A stretch of DNA of 64,000 nucleotides, taken from Scopulibacillus darangshiensis. GTDB lineage: Bacteria; Bacillota; Bacilli; Bacillales; Sporolactobacillaceae. Location of the stretch: assembly GCF_004341035.1 (NCBI RefSeq), contig NZ_SLXK01000001.1:1-64000 (forward strand), written 5' to 3'. Position numbers and translations under genes: made by a program. Numbering within the stretch: the stretch's first letter is position 1; the number at the start of each line of letters is the position of its first letter. The notes beneath the pieces are model-generated. The model saw only the letters and a list, made by a program, of their open reading frames with translations, searched no databases and had not been told where the DNA came from. Positions 34,522-43,710 of the stretch are shown here, piece by piece.

Positions 34522-35508
34522 ATGAACGAGCCATCCATTGTTCAGCATCTGTTTGATGTGTTAGATCAATCAGCGTCTCTCATTGAGGAAAGTCAGTCCG
34601 TGACCTATCTTGAAGCACTGTGTATGACAGCTGAAAATATTCATCAGGACAGAATCGTACAAAAGGATTTAGAAAAACAGCTTGGTCCTTTATATGATAC
34701 GTTTTTCCGCGAAGGCATGACAGCTGAAGATGTCCGACGTGCCTATCAGCTCGCCGTTTTAAAGGGAATGAAGACAGGTACACAGCTGAACCATCAGATG
34801 ACCCCTGATAGTATCGTTTTATTCATGGGTTATTTGCTTTCGAAGCTCTTGCCTTCCGATACATTTTCAATGCTCGACCCGGCCGCGGGCACTTGTAATT
34901 TGCTGACGGGTATGATAAACCAATCCCAGTCAGAGACTATAGAGGGGTATGCCGTTGAAGTTGATGATTTGCTTATAAAAGTTGCTTATAATAATGCAAA
35001 CTTACAACAAAGAAATATAGAGTTTTTCCATCAGGACAGCCTCAGGCCAATGCTTATTGACCCTGTTGACATCACCGTTTGCGATGTGCCGGTCGGCTAT
35101 TATCCCGACAAGGAAAATGCCAGTCAATTTACATTGAGTAATATAAACGGCCAAATCTACAGCCACTTTTTAATGATCGAACAGGGATTGAAATATACTA
35201 AGGAGGCTGGTTACCTTATGTATTTAGTGCCGAATGACCTTTTCTCACAGGATGAGGGTAATAAGCTTCATGGCTTTTTGAAGGATCAAGCTGTTATTAT
35301 AGGGCTGCTCCAATTACCGGCATCAATGTTCAAGGATCAGAGACACGCCAAAAGCATCATGATCATGCAAAAGAAAGGGCCTGATGTTGAGCCGCCAAAG
35401 CAAGCCTTATTGGCTGAACTGCCCAGCTTTTCAAATGAACGGGCATTATCTGAAATGATGACGAGAATAAACGATTGGTTCCATAGTCATTGGTCCAAAC
35501 AAAAATGA
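34522..35508 (+). CDS. ytxK: YtxK, class I SAM-dependent N6-adenine methyltransferase-like protein
   Basis: 328 residues, one less than B. subtilis YtxK. A helical N-terminal region (about 1-100) precedes a SAM-binding fold with motif I LDPAAGTCNLL (about 118-128) and VEVDDLL. The catalytic NPPY-type motif is replaced by CDVPVGYYP (about 188-196), so DNA methylation activity is doubtful. TTAAGGAGG precedes the ATG at 34522; the earlier start at 34498 would lack a site. It is 26 bases upstream of ackA, as in B. subtilis, and likely cotranscribed. Confidence 0.88.
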   Translation: MNEPSIVQHLFDVLDQSASLIEESQSVTYLEALCMTAENIHQDRIVQKDLEKQLGPLYDTFFREGMTAEDVRRAYQLAVLKGMKTGTQLNHQMTPDSIVLFMGYLLSKLLPSDTFSMLDPAAGTCNLLTGMINQSQSETIEGYAVEVDDLLIKVAYNNANLQQRNIEFFHQDSLRPMLIDPVDITVCDVPVGYYPDKENASQFTLSNINGQIYSHFLMIEQGLKYTKEAGYLMYLVPNDLFSQDEGNKLHGFLKDQAVIIGLLQLPASMFKDQRHAKSIMIMQKKGPDVEPPKQALLAELPSFSNERALSEMMTRINDWFHSHWSKQK

Positions 35509-35534
35509 GTGCTAGCAAGAAGGAGTGACAACGA

Positions 35535-36722
35535 TTGGCAACAATAATGGCCATTAATGCAGGCAGCTCCTCGCTGAAATTTCAGCTTTTGGACATGCCT
35601 GAAGAGAAAGTCATAACAAAAGGTTTAATTGAAAGAATCGGAATGTCTCAATCGATTTTTACCATTGAGGTTAAGGGTGAAAAGAAAAAAGAGGTCATTT
35701 CCATACCGGACCATGGGCAAGCCGTTAAGATTTTATTGGACAGGCTGACATCCCTAGGGATAATTTCTTCCTTAGACAAAATAGATGGCATCGGTCATCG
35801 TGTTGTACACGGCGGCGAAATATTTAACGATTCAGTCTTGATCAATGATCATGTTCTGAGTGAGATTGAAAAGGTATCCGATTTGGCTCCGCTCCATAAT
35901 CCAGCCAACATTGTGGGAATTAAGGCATTTAAAAAAGTGCTTCCAACCGTGCCGGCGGTTGCTGTCTTTGACACAGCTTTCCACCAGACAATGCCGAACC
36001 GCTCTTTTCTGTATAGCATACCTTATGATTATTATAAAAAATATGGCATCCGTAAATATGGATTCCATGGGACATCACATAAATATGTCACTCAGCGCGC
36101 ATCTGAACTTTTAGGTCGTCCGCTTGATCAATTGCGTCTCATTTCTTGCCATCTCGGAAATGGTGCAAGTATTGCTGCTGTTGAAGGCGGAAAATCAATC
36201 GATACATCAATGGGTTTCACACCGCTGGCGGGAGTTATGATGGGGACGCGCTCTGGCAACATTGACCCCGCTTTAATCCCCTATATTATGGAAAGGACCG
36301 GTCAATCGGCTGTTGAAGTGCTTGATACCTTAAATAAAAAAAGCGGTTTACTTGGTGTATCCGGCTTTTCAAGTGACTTAAGGGATATCGAAGAAGAGGC
36401 GGAGAATGGCAATGAGCGTGCTGAACTTGCCTTAGAGGTTTTCGCTGCAAGAATTCACAAATACTTAGGCTCATACGCTGCAAAAATGCATGGTCTTGAT
36501 GCGATCATTTTTACAGCCGGCATTGGTGAAAATAGCACAACCATAAGGGATAAAGTGCTTACTGGATTGGAATTTATGGGTGTCTATTGGGATCCAGCTC
36601 TTAATATGGTAAGGGGTAAGGAAACATTCGTTAATTATCCGCATTCACCGGTAAAAGTCATCGTGATCCCGACAAATGAAGAAGTCATGATAGCTAGGGA
36701 TACAGTCCGGTTATCCCAGTGA
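35535..36722 (+). CDS. ackA: Acetate kinase
   Basis: 395 residues, ASKHA-fold kinase converting acetyl phosphate and ADP to acetate and ATP in overflow metabolism. Signatures: [11 protein letters not shown] (about 7-17), [10 protein letters not shown] (about 148), SCHLGNGAS (about 205) and FTAGIGENS (about 325). The start is TTG with AGGAG ten bases before; it matches the family start. It is cotranscribed with ytxK. In this window it complements acsA, which runs acetate the other way. No cre site was found in the short upstream gap. Confidence 0.96.
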   Translation: MATIMAINAGSSSLKFQLLDMPEEKVITKGLIERIGMSQSIFTIEVKGEKKKEVISIPDHGQAVKILLDRLTSLGIISSLDKIDGIGHRVVHGGEIFNDSVLINDHVLSEIEKVSDLAPLHNPANIVGIKAFKKVLPTVPAVAVFDTAFHQTMPNRSFLYSIPYDYYKKYGIRKYGFHGTSHKYVTQRASELLGRPLDQLRLISCHLGNGASIAAVEGGKSIDTSMGFTPLAGVMMGTRSGNIDPALIPYIMERTGQSAVEVLDTLNKKSGLLGVSGFSSDLRDIEEEAENGNERAELALEVFAARIHKYLGSYAAKMHGLDAIIFTAGIGENSTTIRDKVLTGLEFMGVYWDPALNMVRGKETFVNYPHSPVKVIVIPTNEEVMIARDTVRLSQ

Positions 36723-36728
36723 TTTAGA

Positions 36729-36757
36729 AAGCTTGGCGATTTCGCGCCAAGTTTTTT
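36729..36757 (+). terminator. ackA terminator
   Basis: CTTGGCG pairs with CGCCAAG and is followed by TTTTTT. The CTTGGC/GCCAAG arms resemble the terminal hairpin of the dispersed repeat. Confidence 0.85.
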
Positions 36758-36793
36758 ATAATGAAAGAAACGTCTTTTATAAGGAGAGATCTC

Positions 36794-37627
36794 GTGGCAT
36801 TGACTAAAGCGGAAGAAGAAATGCTGGAACGGATTAATAAATGGGAAAATCGTTTTTTTCACTATGAACCAACGGACTTTAGCGTCCTTTATCAATCATG
36901 GATTCGTCGCTCACAGGACAACCTATCTCCTGAATGGGTTTCGAAAGCAAATCATACAATAGATCGGCTTGTTTTTCATTTGCAATCCCTGATTCAAAGT
37001 ACCGAGTGGATGAAAAATGGCAGGGATAAGATATTAACAGAAGCGCGAGCCATTGATAGCGGCATTAAAGATATCGATGATTTGAAACAATTATCCGTCC
37101 ATCAACTGGCTTTTATTGCGCAAAAGCATATAGGCAAACAGCGCCTTATCTCATCACTTCAAGGGGGAATGACCGGAACAGGGGGGCTTTTCCTTTTAAC
37201 GCTGGATGTTCCGTTGTCGATAGCGTTACAATTGTACGCCGTTCAATTAATTGCATTAACTTATGGCTATGAGGTCATGCTTCCTGGGGAGATGATGACG
37301 GCATTAAAGGTTTTTCATATCGGTCTTTTGCCAAAAAGGTTGAAAAGATCCGCCTGGATTGAAGTTGAGAAGGAAGTCATTGAGGGGGAAGTCAATCCCT
37401 ATTTTTATGAAGGACAGGAAATCATGAATCCTTCATGGGTCGGGAGCGGCATCAAACAAATAGGCAAGACGGTCGTGATCAGCTCTTTAAAAAAGAAAAT
37501 GCTTCAGGGTGTTCCCATTCTGGGCATTGCGTTTGGAGCAGGGCTTAACTATGCCCAAGCACGGCAGGTCACTGATATTGCCCATCACTTTTATCAAAAG
37601 CGTTGTTTGATGGAAAGGACGGTTTAA
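36794..37627 (+). CDS. EcsC family protein
   Basis: 277 residues from the GTG at 36794, which has AAGGAGAG upstream; the frame opens at 36761 without a site. The sequence matches the EcsC family: a helical N-terminal part, a Gly-rich hydrophobic segment ([20 protein letters not shown], about 145-165), and a second near the C-terminus ([17 protein letters not shown]). EcsC accompanies the EcsAB transporter in Bacillus, where its role is unclear; this is a stand-alone paralogue. It precedes moaB by four bases, suggesting cotranscription. Confidence 0.8.
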   Translation: MALTKAEEEMLERINKWENRFFHYEPTDFSVLYQSWIRRSQDNLSPEWVSKANHTIDRLVFHLQSLIQSTEWMKNGRDKILTEARAIDSGIKDIDDLKQLSVHQLAFIAQKHIGKQRLISSLQGGMTGTGGLFLLTLDVPLSIALQLYAVQLIALTYGYEVMLPGEMMTALKVFHIGLLPKRLKRSAWIEVEKEVIEGEVNPYFYEGQEIMNPSWVGSGIKQIGKTVVISSLKKKMLQGVPILGIAFGAGLNYAQARQVTDIAHHFYQKRCLMERTV

Positions 37628-37631
37628 TAAA

Positions 37632-38132
37632 ATGAGTGTCAATGAACATAAGTCAAAGCGTTATGTTAATTGCCGCACTGCTGTCATAACCGTAAGCGAT
37701 ACGAGAGGCGAGGCATCAGACAAAAGCGGCCGGTTAATTAAACAGCTCCTCTTGGAAAAAGATTTTACTGTAGCGGATTACGCCATTGTGAAAGACGATA
37801 AAGAAGCGATCCGTCATGCCATCACATACCGTCTTGCGGGAAGCGATGCCATCCTGATTAACGGCGGAACGGGCATTGCCACGCGGGATGTCACGCTGGA
37901 AGCGGTTAAACCATTGATTGAAAGAGAACTCCCCGGGTTTGGCGAGTTATTCAGAATGCTTAGTTATACTGAAGATATTGGATCGGCTGCTCTTTTAAGT
38001 CGTGCTCTAGCGGGTACCATTGGCAGGACAGTTATTTTTTCAATGCCGGGGTCTTCGGGCGCAGTTAAATTAGCAATGGAAAAATTGATTCTTCCCGAAT
38101 TGCATCATATCATTCATGAATTGAACAAATAA
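37632..38132 (+). CDS. moaB: Molybdenum cofactor biosynthesis protein B
   Basis: 166 residues, MoaB/Mog fold. The family adenylates molybdopterin before metal insertion. Motifs: [18 protein letters not shown] (about 14-31), [12 protein letters not shown] (about 77-88) with the conserved Asp, and [21 protein letters not shown] near the end. It starts four bases after the EcsC-family gene. No other molybdopterin genes are in the window, as in B. subtilis, where moaB also stands apart. Confidence 0.92.
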   Translation: MSVNEHKSKRYVNCRTAVITVSDTRGEASDKSGRLIKQLLLEKDFTVADYAIVKDDKEAIRHAITYRLAGSDAILINGGTGIATRDVTLEAVKPLIERELPGFGELFRMLSYTEDIGSAALLSRALAGTIGRTVIFSMPGSSGAVKLAMEKLILPELHHIIHELNK

Positions 38133-38221
38133 ATATCTTAACTACATAAATCCTAATATTTTCTCAAAAGCTAAACACGAAGAGCTTAGGCTTTTCTACT
38201 TTAGCTTAAGGGGGAAGCAGC

Positions 38222-38392
38222 GTGCCTGATAAAAAAAACAGAAACACAGCATTAGAGTTTGACCAAGACGGTGAAAGTCTCGTGCAGCAGCAGTTAACGG
38301 AAGCTTATCAAAGCGGTGTTGTGGACAGTTTTATTACCGACAAAAATGTTTTCACTGGTGAGCCGGCGGATGATGTGGATCCAAAAGAATAG
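38222..38392 (+). CDS. Small acidic protein, DUF4025/YozQ-like
   Basis: 56 residues from a GTG start with GGGGGAAG upstream. The central segment VQQQLTEAYQSGVVDSFI resembles the DUF4025 (YozQ) family of small Bacillales proteins; the similarity was judged by eye. No membrane or metal motif. It is followed by a strong terminator. The 89 bases upstream contain interrupted inverted repeats (AAGCTAA/TTAGCTT) but no clear promoter. Confidence 0.65.
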   Translation: MPDKKNRNTALEFDQDGESLVQQQLTEAYQSGVVDSFITDKNVFTGEPADDVDPKE

Positions 38393-38398
38393 TAAAAA

Positions 38399-38430
38399 TA
38401 AAAGACTGCCGAAAGGCAGTCTTTTATTTT
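38399..38430 (+). terminator. Terminator of the small DUF4025-like gene
   Basis: AAAGACTGCC pairs with GGCAGTCTTT around GAAA, followed by a T-rich tail. Confidence 0.9.
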
Positions 38431-38493
38431 TCAACAATAGATCCTTTCGTTTATAATTTTATATAAGAAGATCAATTAAGGGGGCAGGTGAGA

Positions 38494-39270
38494 ATGATGC
38501 GTCATGTATTGATTACAGGGGGATCAAAAGGAATTGGAAAGATGGTCGCTAAAGCCTTTTTAGATAAAAGCTATTCGGTAACAATCAACTACCGTAGTGA
38601 CGACCAGGCCGCTCATAGGCTTAATCAGGAGCTCGGGCCTTATGCTGAACATATCCAATTGTTGCAAGGTGACATAACAAAAAGGGATGATATCGATCGG
38701 ATTGTCAGCCAAACACTGGAACGGTTTAACCGTGTTGATTGCTTGATTAATAATGCCGGTCCGTTTGTTTTTGAACGTAAGAAGCTCGTTGATCATACCG
38801 AGAGCGAATGGAAGGAAATGATTGAAGGGAATTTAAGCAGTGTTTTTCATTTGGTTAAGCAAATCGTTCCGGTGATGAGAAAGCAACGTTTTGGCAGGAT
38901 TATTACATATGGCTTCCAAAATGCTGATTCAGCTCCTGGTTGGCTTGATCATGGGGCTTTTGCGGCAGGGAAAGTCGGGTTGGTATCTTTGACAAAAACA
39001 TTGGCGATTGAGGAAGCAGGGCATGGCATTACAGCTAACATGGTATGTCCAGGCATTATTTTACCTGATATGAAGGAAGCGACGATTGAGGAAGCCAAAC
39101 GATCAGGACAACAAAGAACACCTATGGGCCGCTCTGAGACTGGAGAAGATATTGCCAGATCGATTCTCTTTTTGTGTCAAGAACAATCCGATATGATTTC
39201 TGGCACCGTGATGGATATGACTGGCACGCTTGAGGTTATTAATCGCTTTCGGCCCTCGTTCGATGAATAA
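38494..39270 (+). CDS. ytkK: YtkK, atypical short-chain dehydrogenase/reductase
   Basis: 258 residues with the SDR nucleotide-binding motif GGSKGIGK (about 8-15) and NNAG (about 86-89). The usual catalytic Ser-Tyr-Lys set is not intact: the strand that normally ends in Ser reads ITYGFQNAD, and the YxxxK position reads FAAGK. The enzyme may therefore use another mechanism or be a non-catalytic relative. Annotated in B. subtilis as a 3-oxoacyl-ACP reductase-like protein. AAGGGG precedes the ATG at 38494. Confidence 0.85.
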   Translation: MMRHVLITGGSKGIGKMVAKAFLDKSYSVTINYRSDDQAAHRLNQELGPYAEHIQLLQGDITKRDDIDRIVSQTLERFNRVDCLINNAGPFVFERKKLVDHTESEWKEMIEGNLSSVFHLVKQIVPVMRKQRFGRIITYGFQNADSAPGWLDHGAFAAGKVGLVSLTKTLAIEEAGHGITANMVCPGIILPDMKEATIEEAKRSGQQRTPMGRSETGEDIARSILFLCQEQSDMISGTVMDMTGTLEVINRFRPSFDE

Positions 39271-39311
39271 AATAAGTGCGGTTGCCTCAAGTTAACGAAG
39301 AGGTGATCAGA

Positions 39312-39677
39312 ATGAAACGGTTAATTGTCTGGTTGTTTATATTTGCTGCCTTTCCAATGGTAATTGCTCATGCCTCAAGCCTTGCGAATCAAAGTTCTTT
39401 AAAGGTGACAGTTTGGATGAATGGTGATGAGTATGAATGGGAGTACACCAATCCTAATGAATTTGAATTCGAAAAAGGGAATAAAGTCATTAAAGGCAAT
39501 AAAGCAGAAGCAAAGGTAAAAGACATCTATAACCTCTTACACATTTCGAAGGATGCTAAGGTTGAAGATATGGTGTCAGCTTTAAAAAAGCATGGTTACA
39601 ATGATATTGATCGGTTAGATGTCAGAGTTATTGATCGTGATGACGCCTTGTTCACTTGGGTATGGCACAAAAACTGA
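39312..39677 (+). CDS. Secreted protein of unknown function
   Basis: 121 residues. A signal peptide (KRLIVWLFIFAAFPMVIAHA, cleavage likely after Ala-Ser region about residues 20-23) without a lipobox, so secreted or wall-associated. The mature part is small and charged with repeated Glu/Lys and Trp residues (WEYTNPNEF, FTWVWHKN at the end). No family recognised. GAGGTGAT precedes the ATG at 39312; an earlier start at 39276 would mask the signal peptide. Follows ytkK by 41 bases. Confidence 0.7.
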   Translation: MKRLIVWLFIFAAFPMVIAHASSLANQSSLKVTVWMNGDEYEWEYTNPNEFEFEKGNKVIKGNKAEAKVKDIYNLLHISKDAKVEDMVSALKKHGYNDIDRLDVRVIDRDDALFTWVWHKN

Positions 39678-39736
39678 TTTTACCCCCTTTTTTTCCTCTT
39701 GCGATTAGGTTATGATGAAAAGACAAGTTAATAAGA

Positions 39737-39833
39737 ACTAGGGGTGTCCAATGAGTTGGGCTGAGAGAAGAACGCATTGAGGTTCTTTAACCCTCGGGAC
39801 CTGATCTGGTTCACACCAGCGTGGGGAAGTTAG
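39737..39833 (+). promoter_or_regulatory. TPP riboswitch (THI element)
   Basis: All core segments of the thiamine pyrophosphate aptamer are visible in order: ACTAGGGGTG, GGGCTGAGA, CCCTCGGGACCTGATCTGG and CACCAGCGTGGGGAAGTTAG. A -10-like TATGAT (39711-39716) lies just upstream. The aptamer precedes a terminator hairpin and the thiazole operon, so thiamine pyrophosphate should switch the operon off. Confidence 0.95.
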
Positions 39834-39872
39834 TCAATATTGTTTCGCTTTGTTGAAGCATTTTGAATACCA

Positions 39873-39902
39873 TCCTGGGTCCAAATTGGATCCGGGTTTT
39901 TT
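39873..39902 (+). terminator. Riboswitch expression-platform terminator
   Basis: A 9-bp stem (CCTGGGTCC with GGATCCGGG, G-U pairs included) followed by six T residues, between the TPP aptamer and tenI. A CCATCC stretch just before it could take part in an antiterminator. It also shows that coding cannot begin at 39850. Confidence 0.8.
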
Positions 39903-39930
39903 GCCGTTTTTAGAAGGGAGGCAGCACACG

Positions 39931-40554
39931 ATGTCTGAATGTCATATTCTATCGACTGGAAACCAGACGATAGAAAAGATTACTCAAATCATAAATCCTC
40001 TTATTCATAACATCACGGCTTTCCATCTTCGCGAGAAACATCGATCTGAGACAGAACTAAATATGTGGGTTGATCATCTTATTGCAAGTGGCATCCCAAA
40101 AGAAAAAATAGTGGTCAATACATATTATAATTTGGCCGGAAAAATGGGAATAAGAGGAGTTCATCTTCCGGAAAATGGTCCGCCGCCCCATATCATCAAA
40201 CAGTTATACCCCGAACTCATCGTAGGCTGCTCGGTTCATTCTGGACAAAGTGCCAGAGAAAAAATATCGCTAGGGCCGGATTATGTGATGTACGGTAACA
40301 TTTTTCCGACAAAGTGCAAGCCCGGGCTTAAGGGTAGGGGACTGAGGGAATTAGCTGAAATGGCAAAAATAGCGCCAGTGCCTGTTATAGCAGTTGGCGG
40401 CATGTCGCCCCTCAACACCCAGGACGTCCTCCAGCATGGTGCTTCGGGAATCGCAGTCATGTCAGGTGTGATGGAAGCGGAACGTCCCATGGAAATGTGC
40501 CGTCAATATGTTAATCAACTAAAGGAGGTGAAGTACAATGGGAAAAAGGTATGA
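39931..40554 (+). CDS. tenI: Thiazole tautomerase TenI
   Basis: 207 residues, ThiE-like TIM barrel. It aromatises the thiazole phosphate made by ThiG. Seen: N-terminal ITAFHLREK (about 30), the active-site VGCSVHS (about 99-105) with the family His, YGNIFPTKCKPG (about 121) and VIAVGGMSP. The ATG at 39931 follows GAAGGGAGG; the frame opens at 39850 but that start lies before the riboswitch terminator. First gene of the tenI-thiO-thiS-thiG-thiF operon, overlapping thiO. tenA, which precedes tenI in B. subtilis, is not here. Confidence 0.93.
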   Translation: MSECHILSTGNQTIEKITQIINPLIHNITAFHLREKHRSETELNMWVDHLIASGIPKEKIVVNTYYNLAGKMGIRGVHLPENGPPPHIIKQLYPELIVGCSVHSGQSAREKISLGPDYVMYGNIFPTKCKPGLKGRGLRELAEMAKIAPVPVIAVGGMSPLNTQDVLQHGASGIAVMSGVMEAERPMEMCRQYVNQLKEVKYNGKKV

Positions 40555-41683
40555 TGCCCTAATTGTCGGCGGCGGTGTGATTGGCTGCTCCATTGCCTAC
40601 CATTTGGCGAAAGTTGGGAAGGATGTGCTGCTAGTCGAAAAAGACCGCATAGGATCACAAGCGTCAAGTGCCGCAGCGGGAATGCTTGGTGTTCAGGCTG
40701 AACTAGAAGAAGACGGTCCGTTATTTCAACTTGCCCGCAAAAGCCGTGATATGTTCCCTAACCTTGCGCAGGAGCTTAGGGAGATCACAGGGATAGATAT
40801 TGCCTTAATTAAATCGGGAGCGTTAAAGCCGGCATTTACAAACGAACAATTGGAGTCTTTCGAACAAACAGCATCATGGCAAACTCAGAATGGCGAAAAA
40901 GCAATCATGTTAAATAAAGATGATGTTTTGACTAAAGAACCAGCTCTCACTGACGATGTGAAAGGTGCCTTATACTTTCCTAATGAGGCTCAAGTGTCGC
41001 CTGTAGATTTAACCCATGCTTTAGTTAAAGGAGCGCAATATTATGGTGCGAAAATCAGAGAATTTACCGATGTATTATCACTTCATATAGAAGATCAGGA
41101 GATAAAAGGAGTGGACACCGTTGCAGGCACATTTTTGGCAGAAGCGGTGATCATTGCTTCAGGAGCCTGGAGCAAACAGTGGTTTCGTCATCAGCCCCAT
41201 GTTGATATCTACCCAGTCAAAGGTGAAGCATTGTGTGTCGAAACGAGCACGCCACTACTAACAACAACAATCTTTTCGAAAGATTGCTATATTACTCCGA
41301 AAAAAGGGCATGACATCTACATTGGTGCGACAATGACACCTTATGATTTCAGCAAGTCAGTGTCTGTCAACGGATTAAGCTCTTTATTAGAAAAGGCACA
41401 AAGACTGCTTCCTAGTCTCGCAGATGCCGACGTGAAGCAGGTATGGTCGGGGCTGCGTCCCATGACGAATGATGGTTTGCCTTTTATTGGCAAGGACACC
41501 CAGCTTGAAAACTTGTTTTATGCCACTGGGCATTATCGAAATGGTATTTTACTAAGTCCTATAACAGGTTTGATAACCGCACGCTTGATTACTGAAGGTT
41601 ATGAAAACATTGACCTGTTAACACCGTTTCAATATGACCGGCTTAAGGAGGTGAACAGACGTGAGTATCAGGTTAAATGGTGA
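40538..41683 (+). CDS. thiO: Glycine oxidase ThiO
   Basis: 381 residues, FAD-dependent D-amino acid oxidase fold. It oxidises glycine to dehydroglycine for thiazole synthesis. FAD-binding LIVGGGVIGCSIAYHLAKVG (about 8-27) and the second nucleotide segment SSAAAGMLG (about 46), C-terminal GLRPMTNDGLPFIG and GHYRNGILLSP. AAGGAGGTG precedes the ATG inside tenI (17-base overlap), and the gene overlaps thiS by 23 bases. Confidence 0.95.
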   Translation: MGKRYDALIVGGGVIGCSIAYHLAKVGKDVLLVEKDRIGSQASSAAAGMLGVQAELEEDGPLFQLARKSRDMFPNLAQELREITGIDIALIKSGALKPAFTNEQLESFEQTASWQTQNGEKAIMLNKDDVLTKEPALTDDVKGALYFPNEAQVSPVDLTHALVKGAQYYGAKIREFTDVLSLHIEDQEIKGVDTVAGTFLAEAVIIASGAWSKQWFRHQPHVDIYPVKGEALCVETSTPLLTTTIFSKDCYITPKKGHDIYIGATMTPYDFSKSVSVNGLSSLLEKAQRLLPSLADADVKQVWSGLRPMTNDGLPFIGKDTQLENLFYATGHYRNGILLSPITGLITARLITEGYENIDLLTPFQYDRLKEVNRREYQVKW

Positions 41684-41864
41684 ACATATAGAGCTGCCCG
41701 ACAGCATTAAAACCATAGAGGATTTACTCCAGCATTTTCACCTGCAAAACAAAATGATGATTGTAGAGCAAAACCGGGAAATTATCGATCAAAAAGCATT
41801 CAAATTAAAAAAATTAAACAACGACGATCACATTGAAATCGTCCATTTTGTTGGAGGAGGATGA
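41661..41864 (+). CDS. thiS: Sulfur carrier protein ThiS
   Basis: 67 residues, ubiquitin-like fold, ending in the required Gly-Gly (FVGGG). ThiF adenylates this C-terminus and it then carries sulfur as a thiocarboxylate. GTG start inside the end of thiO, preceded by AGGAGGTG. It is followed by thiG after six bases. Tight packing implies coupled translation. Confidence 0.95.
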   Translation: MSIRLNGEHIELPDSIKTIEDLLQHFHLQNKMMIVEQNREIIDQKAFKLKKLNNDDHIEIVHFVGGG

Positions 41865-41870
41865 GAGGCA

Positions 41871-42641
41871 ATGCTTAAAATTGGGAAAAAATCATTCCAG
41901 TCACGCTTATTATTAGGTACTGGCAAGTTTGAAAACTTCGACATTCAAAAACAAGCTGTTGAGGCTTCTGGAACTGAAATCCTTACGTTTGCGGTGCGAA
42001 GGATGAATGTGTTCGAACCGAAAGCGCCAAATTTCCTTGAAATGATTGATATTGATCGGTACACGCTTCTTCCGAACACCGCGGGAGCGGCAACTGCGGA
42101 AGAAGCAGTCCGTACGGCACGATTAGCAAAGGCTTCCGGTTTATGCGATATGATAAAGGTTGAGGTGATTGGCGACGACCGGTCATTGCTTCCCGATCCA
42201 ATTGAAACATATAAAGCATGCGAAGAGCTCCTTAAAGAGGGTTTTACGGTATTACCTTATATTTCTGATGATGTTGTATTGGCTAAAAGATTGGAAAGTC
42301 TTGGCGTTCATGCGATCATGCCTGGAGCTTCACCGATTGGCTCGGGTCAAGGCATTCTAAATCCGGTCAATCTTCAGCTAATGACTGAAACAATGAATAT
42401 ACCGGTCATTGTGGATGCAGGAATTGGATCGCCCGCGGATGCTGCACAAGCAATGTCATTGGGTGCTGAAGCTGTGTTATTGAATACGGCAGTCTCCGGG
42501 GCAGATAATCCTGTCAAAATGGCAAAAGCAATGAAAATGGCGGTTGAAGCTGGCAGGCTTGGCCTTGAGGCGGGTAGAATAGACAAGAGGTCTTACGCTG
42601 TTCCCAGCAGCCCCTTGGAGGGGTTGAGTATTATTGAATAA
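41871..42641 (+). CDS. thiG: Thiazole synthase ThiG
   Basis: 256 residues, TIM-barrel enzyme joining deoxyxylulose phosphate, dehydroglycine and ThiS thiocarboxylate into the thiazole. Motifs: RLLLGTGKF (about 12-20), FAVRRMN (about 40), the Schiff-base Lys in [10 protein letters not shown] (about 94-103), and phosphate-binding [24 protein letters not shown] (about 184-207). GGAGGATGAGAGG precedes the ATG. It overlaps thiF by eight bases. Confidence 0.96.
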   Translation: MLKIGKKSFQSRLLLGTGKFENFDIQKQAVEASGTEILTFAVRRMNVFEPKAPNFLEMIDIDRYTLLPNTAGAATAEEAVRTARLAKASGLCDMIKVEVIGDDRSLLPDPIETYKACEELLKEGFTVLPYISDDVVLAKRLESLGVHAIMPGASPIGSGQGILNPVNLQLMTETMNIPVIVDAGIGSPADAAQAMSLGAEAVLLNTAVSGADNPVKMAKAMKMAVEAGRLGLEAGRIDKRSYAVPSSPLEGLSIIE

Positions 42642-43656
42642 CAGATATTCCCGGCAAGTCCGTTTTCGCCCTATTGGTGAATCAGGACAGCAGGAGCTGC
42701 AAAAAAAACAAGTGTTGGTCGTCGGAGCGGGTGCATTAGGAACAAATATTTCCGAAATGCTCGTCAGGGCCGGAGTCGGTAAGCTGACAATCATTGACAG
42801 GGATTTTGTTGAATGGAGCAACCTCCAGCGCCAGCAATTGTATACAGAAAAGGATGCACAGGAAGCTGTACCTAAGGCGACAGCTGCAGCGGCCCATCTT
42901 AGAAAAATCAATTCGTCTGTTGAAATAGAGGGTATTGCAGGGGAATTTAACCCGAATTATTCAGAAGACCTTTTTCGGCAGTATGATCTTATTCTTGATG
43001 CCACAGATAACTTTGATACACGGTTGGTCATAAATGATATGGCGCAGAAACACAAAATCCCATGGGTTTACGGCGGCTGTACGGGTAGTGTTGGGATGAC
43101 ATTCACCATCATCCCTAATCTGACGCCTTGCTTATCCTGTCTGATGGGGAATTTGCCGTTCCAGGCGGAAACTTGTGATACAGTGGGGATCATTGCACCA
43201 ATTGTTCAATGGGTTACTGCCCAGCAGGTGACAGAAGCGTTGAAAATCCTTACAGGTGCTAATGACGAATTGAGAATGACGCTGTTATTTCACGACATCT
43301 GGAAAAATCATTCATCTTCTATTAAGGTTAGTCGACTTAAAAAAGAAGATTGTCCGTCATGCGGGGAAAATGCTGTATTTCCTCATTTGGACATTGGAAA
43401 TCAAACGAAATCAACCATTTTATGCGGGAGAGACACTGTGCAGATTAGGCCTGGTCAAAACTCACCAGTCAATTTTGATCGGATCAAAAAAGCGTTGAAG
43501 GAAGAATGCATGGATGTCTTAGAAAACGACTTTCTGATACAGGCAAACATTGAAAACCATCGCATTGTTCTGTTTAATGACGGCCGTGCGCTTATTCACG
43601 GCACGAAGGATCCGGCAGCAGCTAAAGAATTATATCATCAGCTGTTGGCAAAATGA
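42634..43656 (+). CDS. thiF: ThiF/MoeB-type adenylyltransferase
   Basis: 340 residues, E1-like fold. It adenylates the ThiS C-terminus. Nucleotide-binding [17 protein letters not shown] (about 29-45), [13 protein letters not shown] with the family Arg, [10 protein letters not shown] (about 125), catalytic Cys candidate in AETCDTVG (about 185), and zinc ligands CLSC/CPSC. The start is TTG overlapping thiG. Last gene of the thiazole operon; thiD, next in B. subtilis, is missing here. Confidence 0.92.
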   Translation: MNNRYSRQVRFRPIGESGQQELQKKQVLVVGAGALGTNISEMLVRAGVGKLTIIDRDFVEWSNLQRQQLYTEKDAQEAVPKATAAAAHLRKINSSVEIEGIAGEFNPNYSEDLFRQYDLILDATDNFDTRLVINDMAQKHKIPWVYGGCTGSVGMTFTIIPNLTPCLSCLMGNLPFQAETCDTVGIIAPIVQWVTAQQVTEALKILTGANDELRMTLLFHDIWKNHSSSIKVSRLKKEDCPSCGENAVFPHLDIGNQTKSTILCGRDTVQIRPGQNSPVNFDRIKKALKEECMDVLENDFLIQANIENHRIVLFNDGRALIHGTKDPAAAKELYHQLLAK

Positions 43657-43662
43657 AGATGA

Positions 43663-43702
43663 TGAAAACCCTTAGTTTAGTAGGAGCTAAGGGTTTTCAT
43701 TA
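43663..43702. terminator. Bidirectional terminator thiF / peptidase
   Basis: GAAAACCCTTAG pairs with CTAAGGGTTTTC between convergent genes; A/T-rich on both sides. Confidence 0.85.
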
Positions 43703-43710
43703 TTAAAACA

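Noticed and set aside
39270-39311. ATAAGTGC followed by AAGTTAACG as a seventh repeat copy
   Set aside because: Only eight bases match and no hairpins follow; chance similarity.
39850-39930. Upstream extension of tenI
   Set aside because: This start lies before the riboswitch terminator at 39873-39902; the strong ribosome site is at the ATG at 39931.
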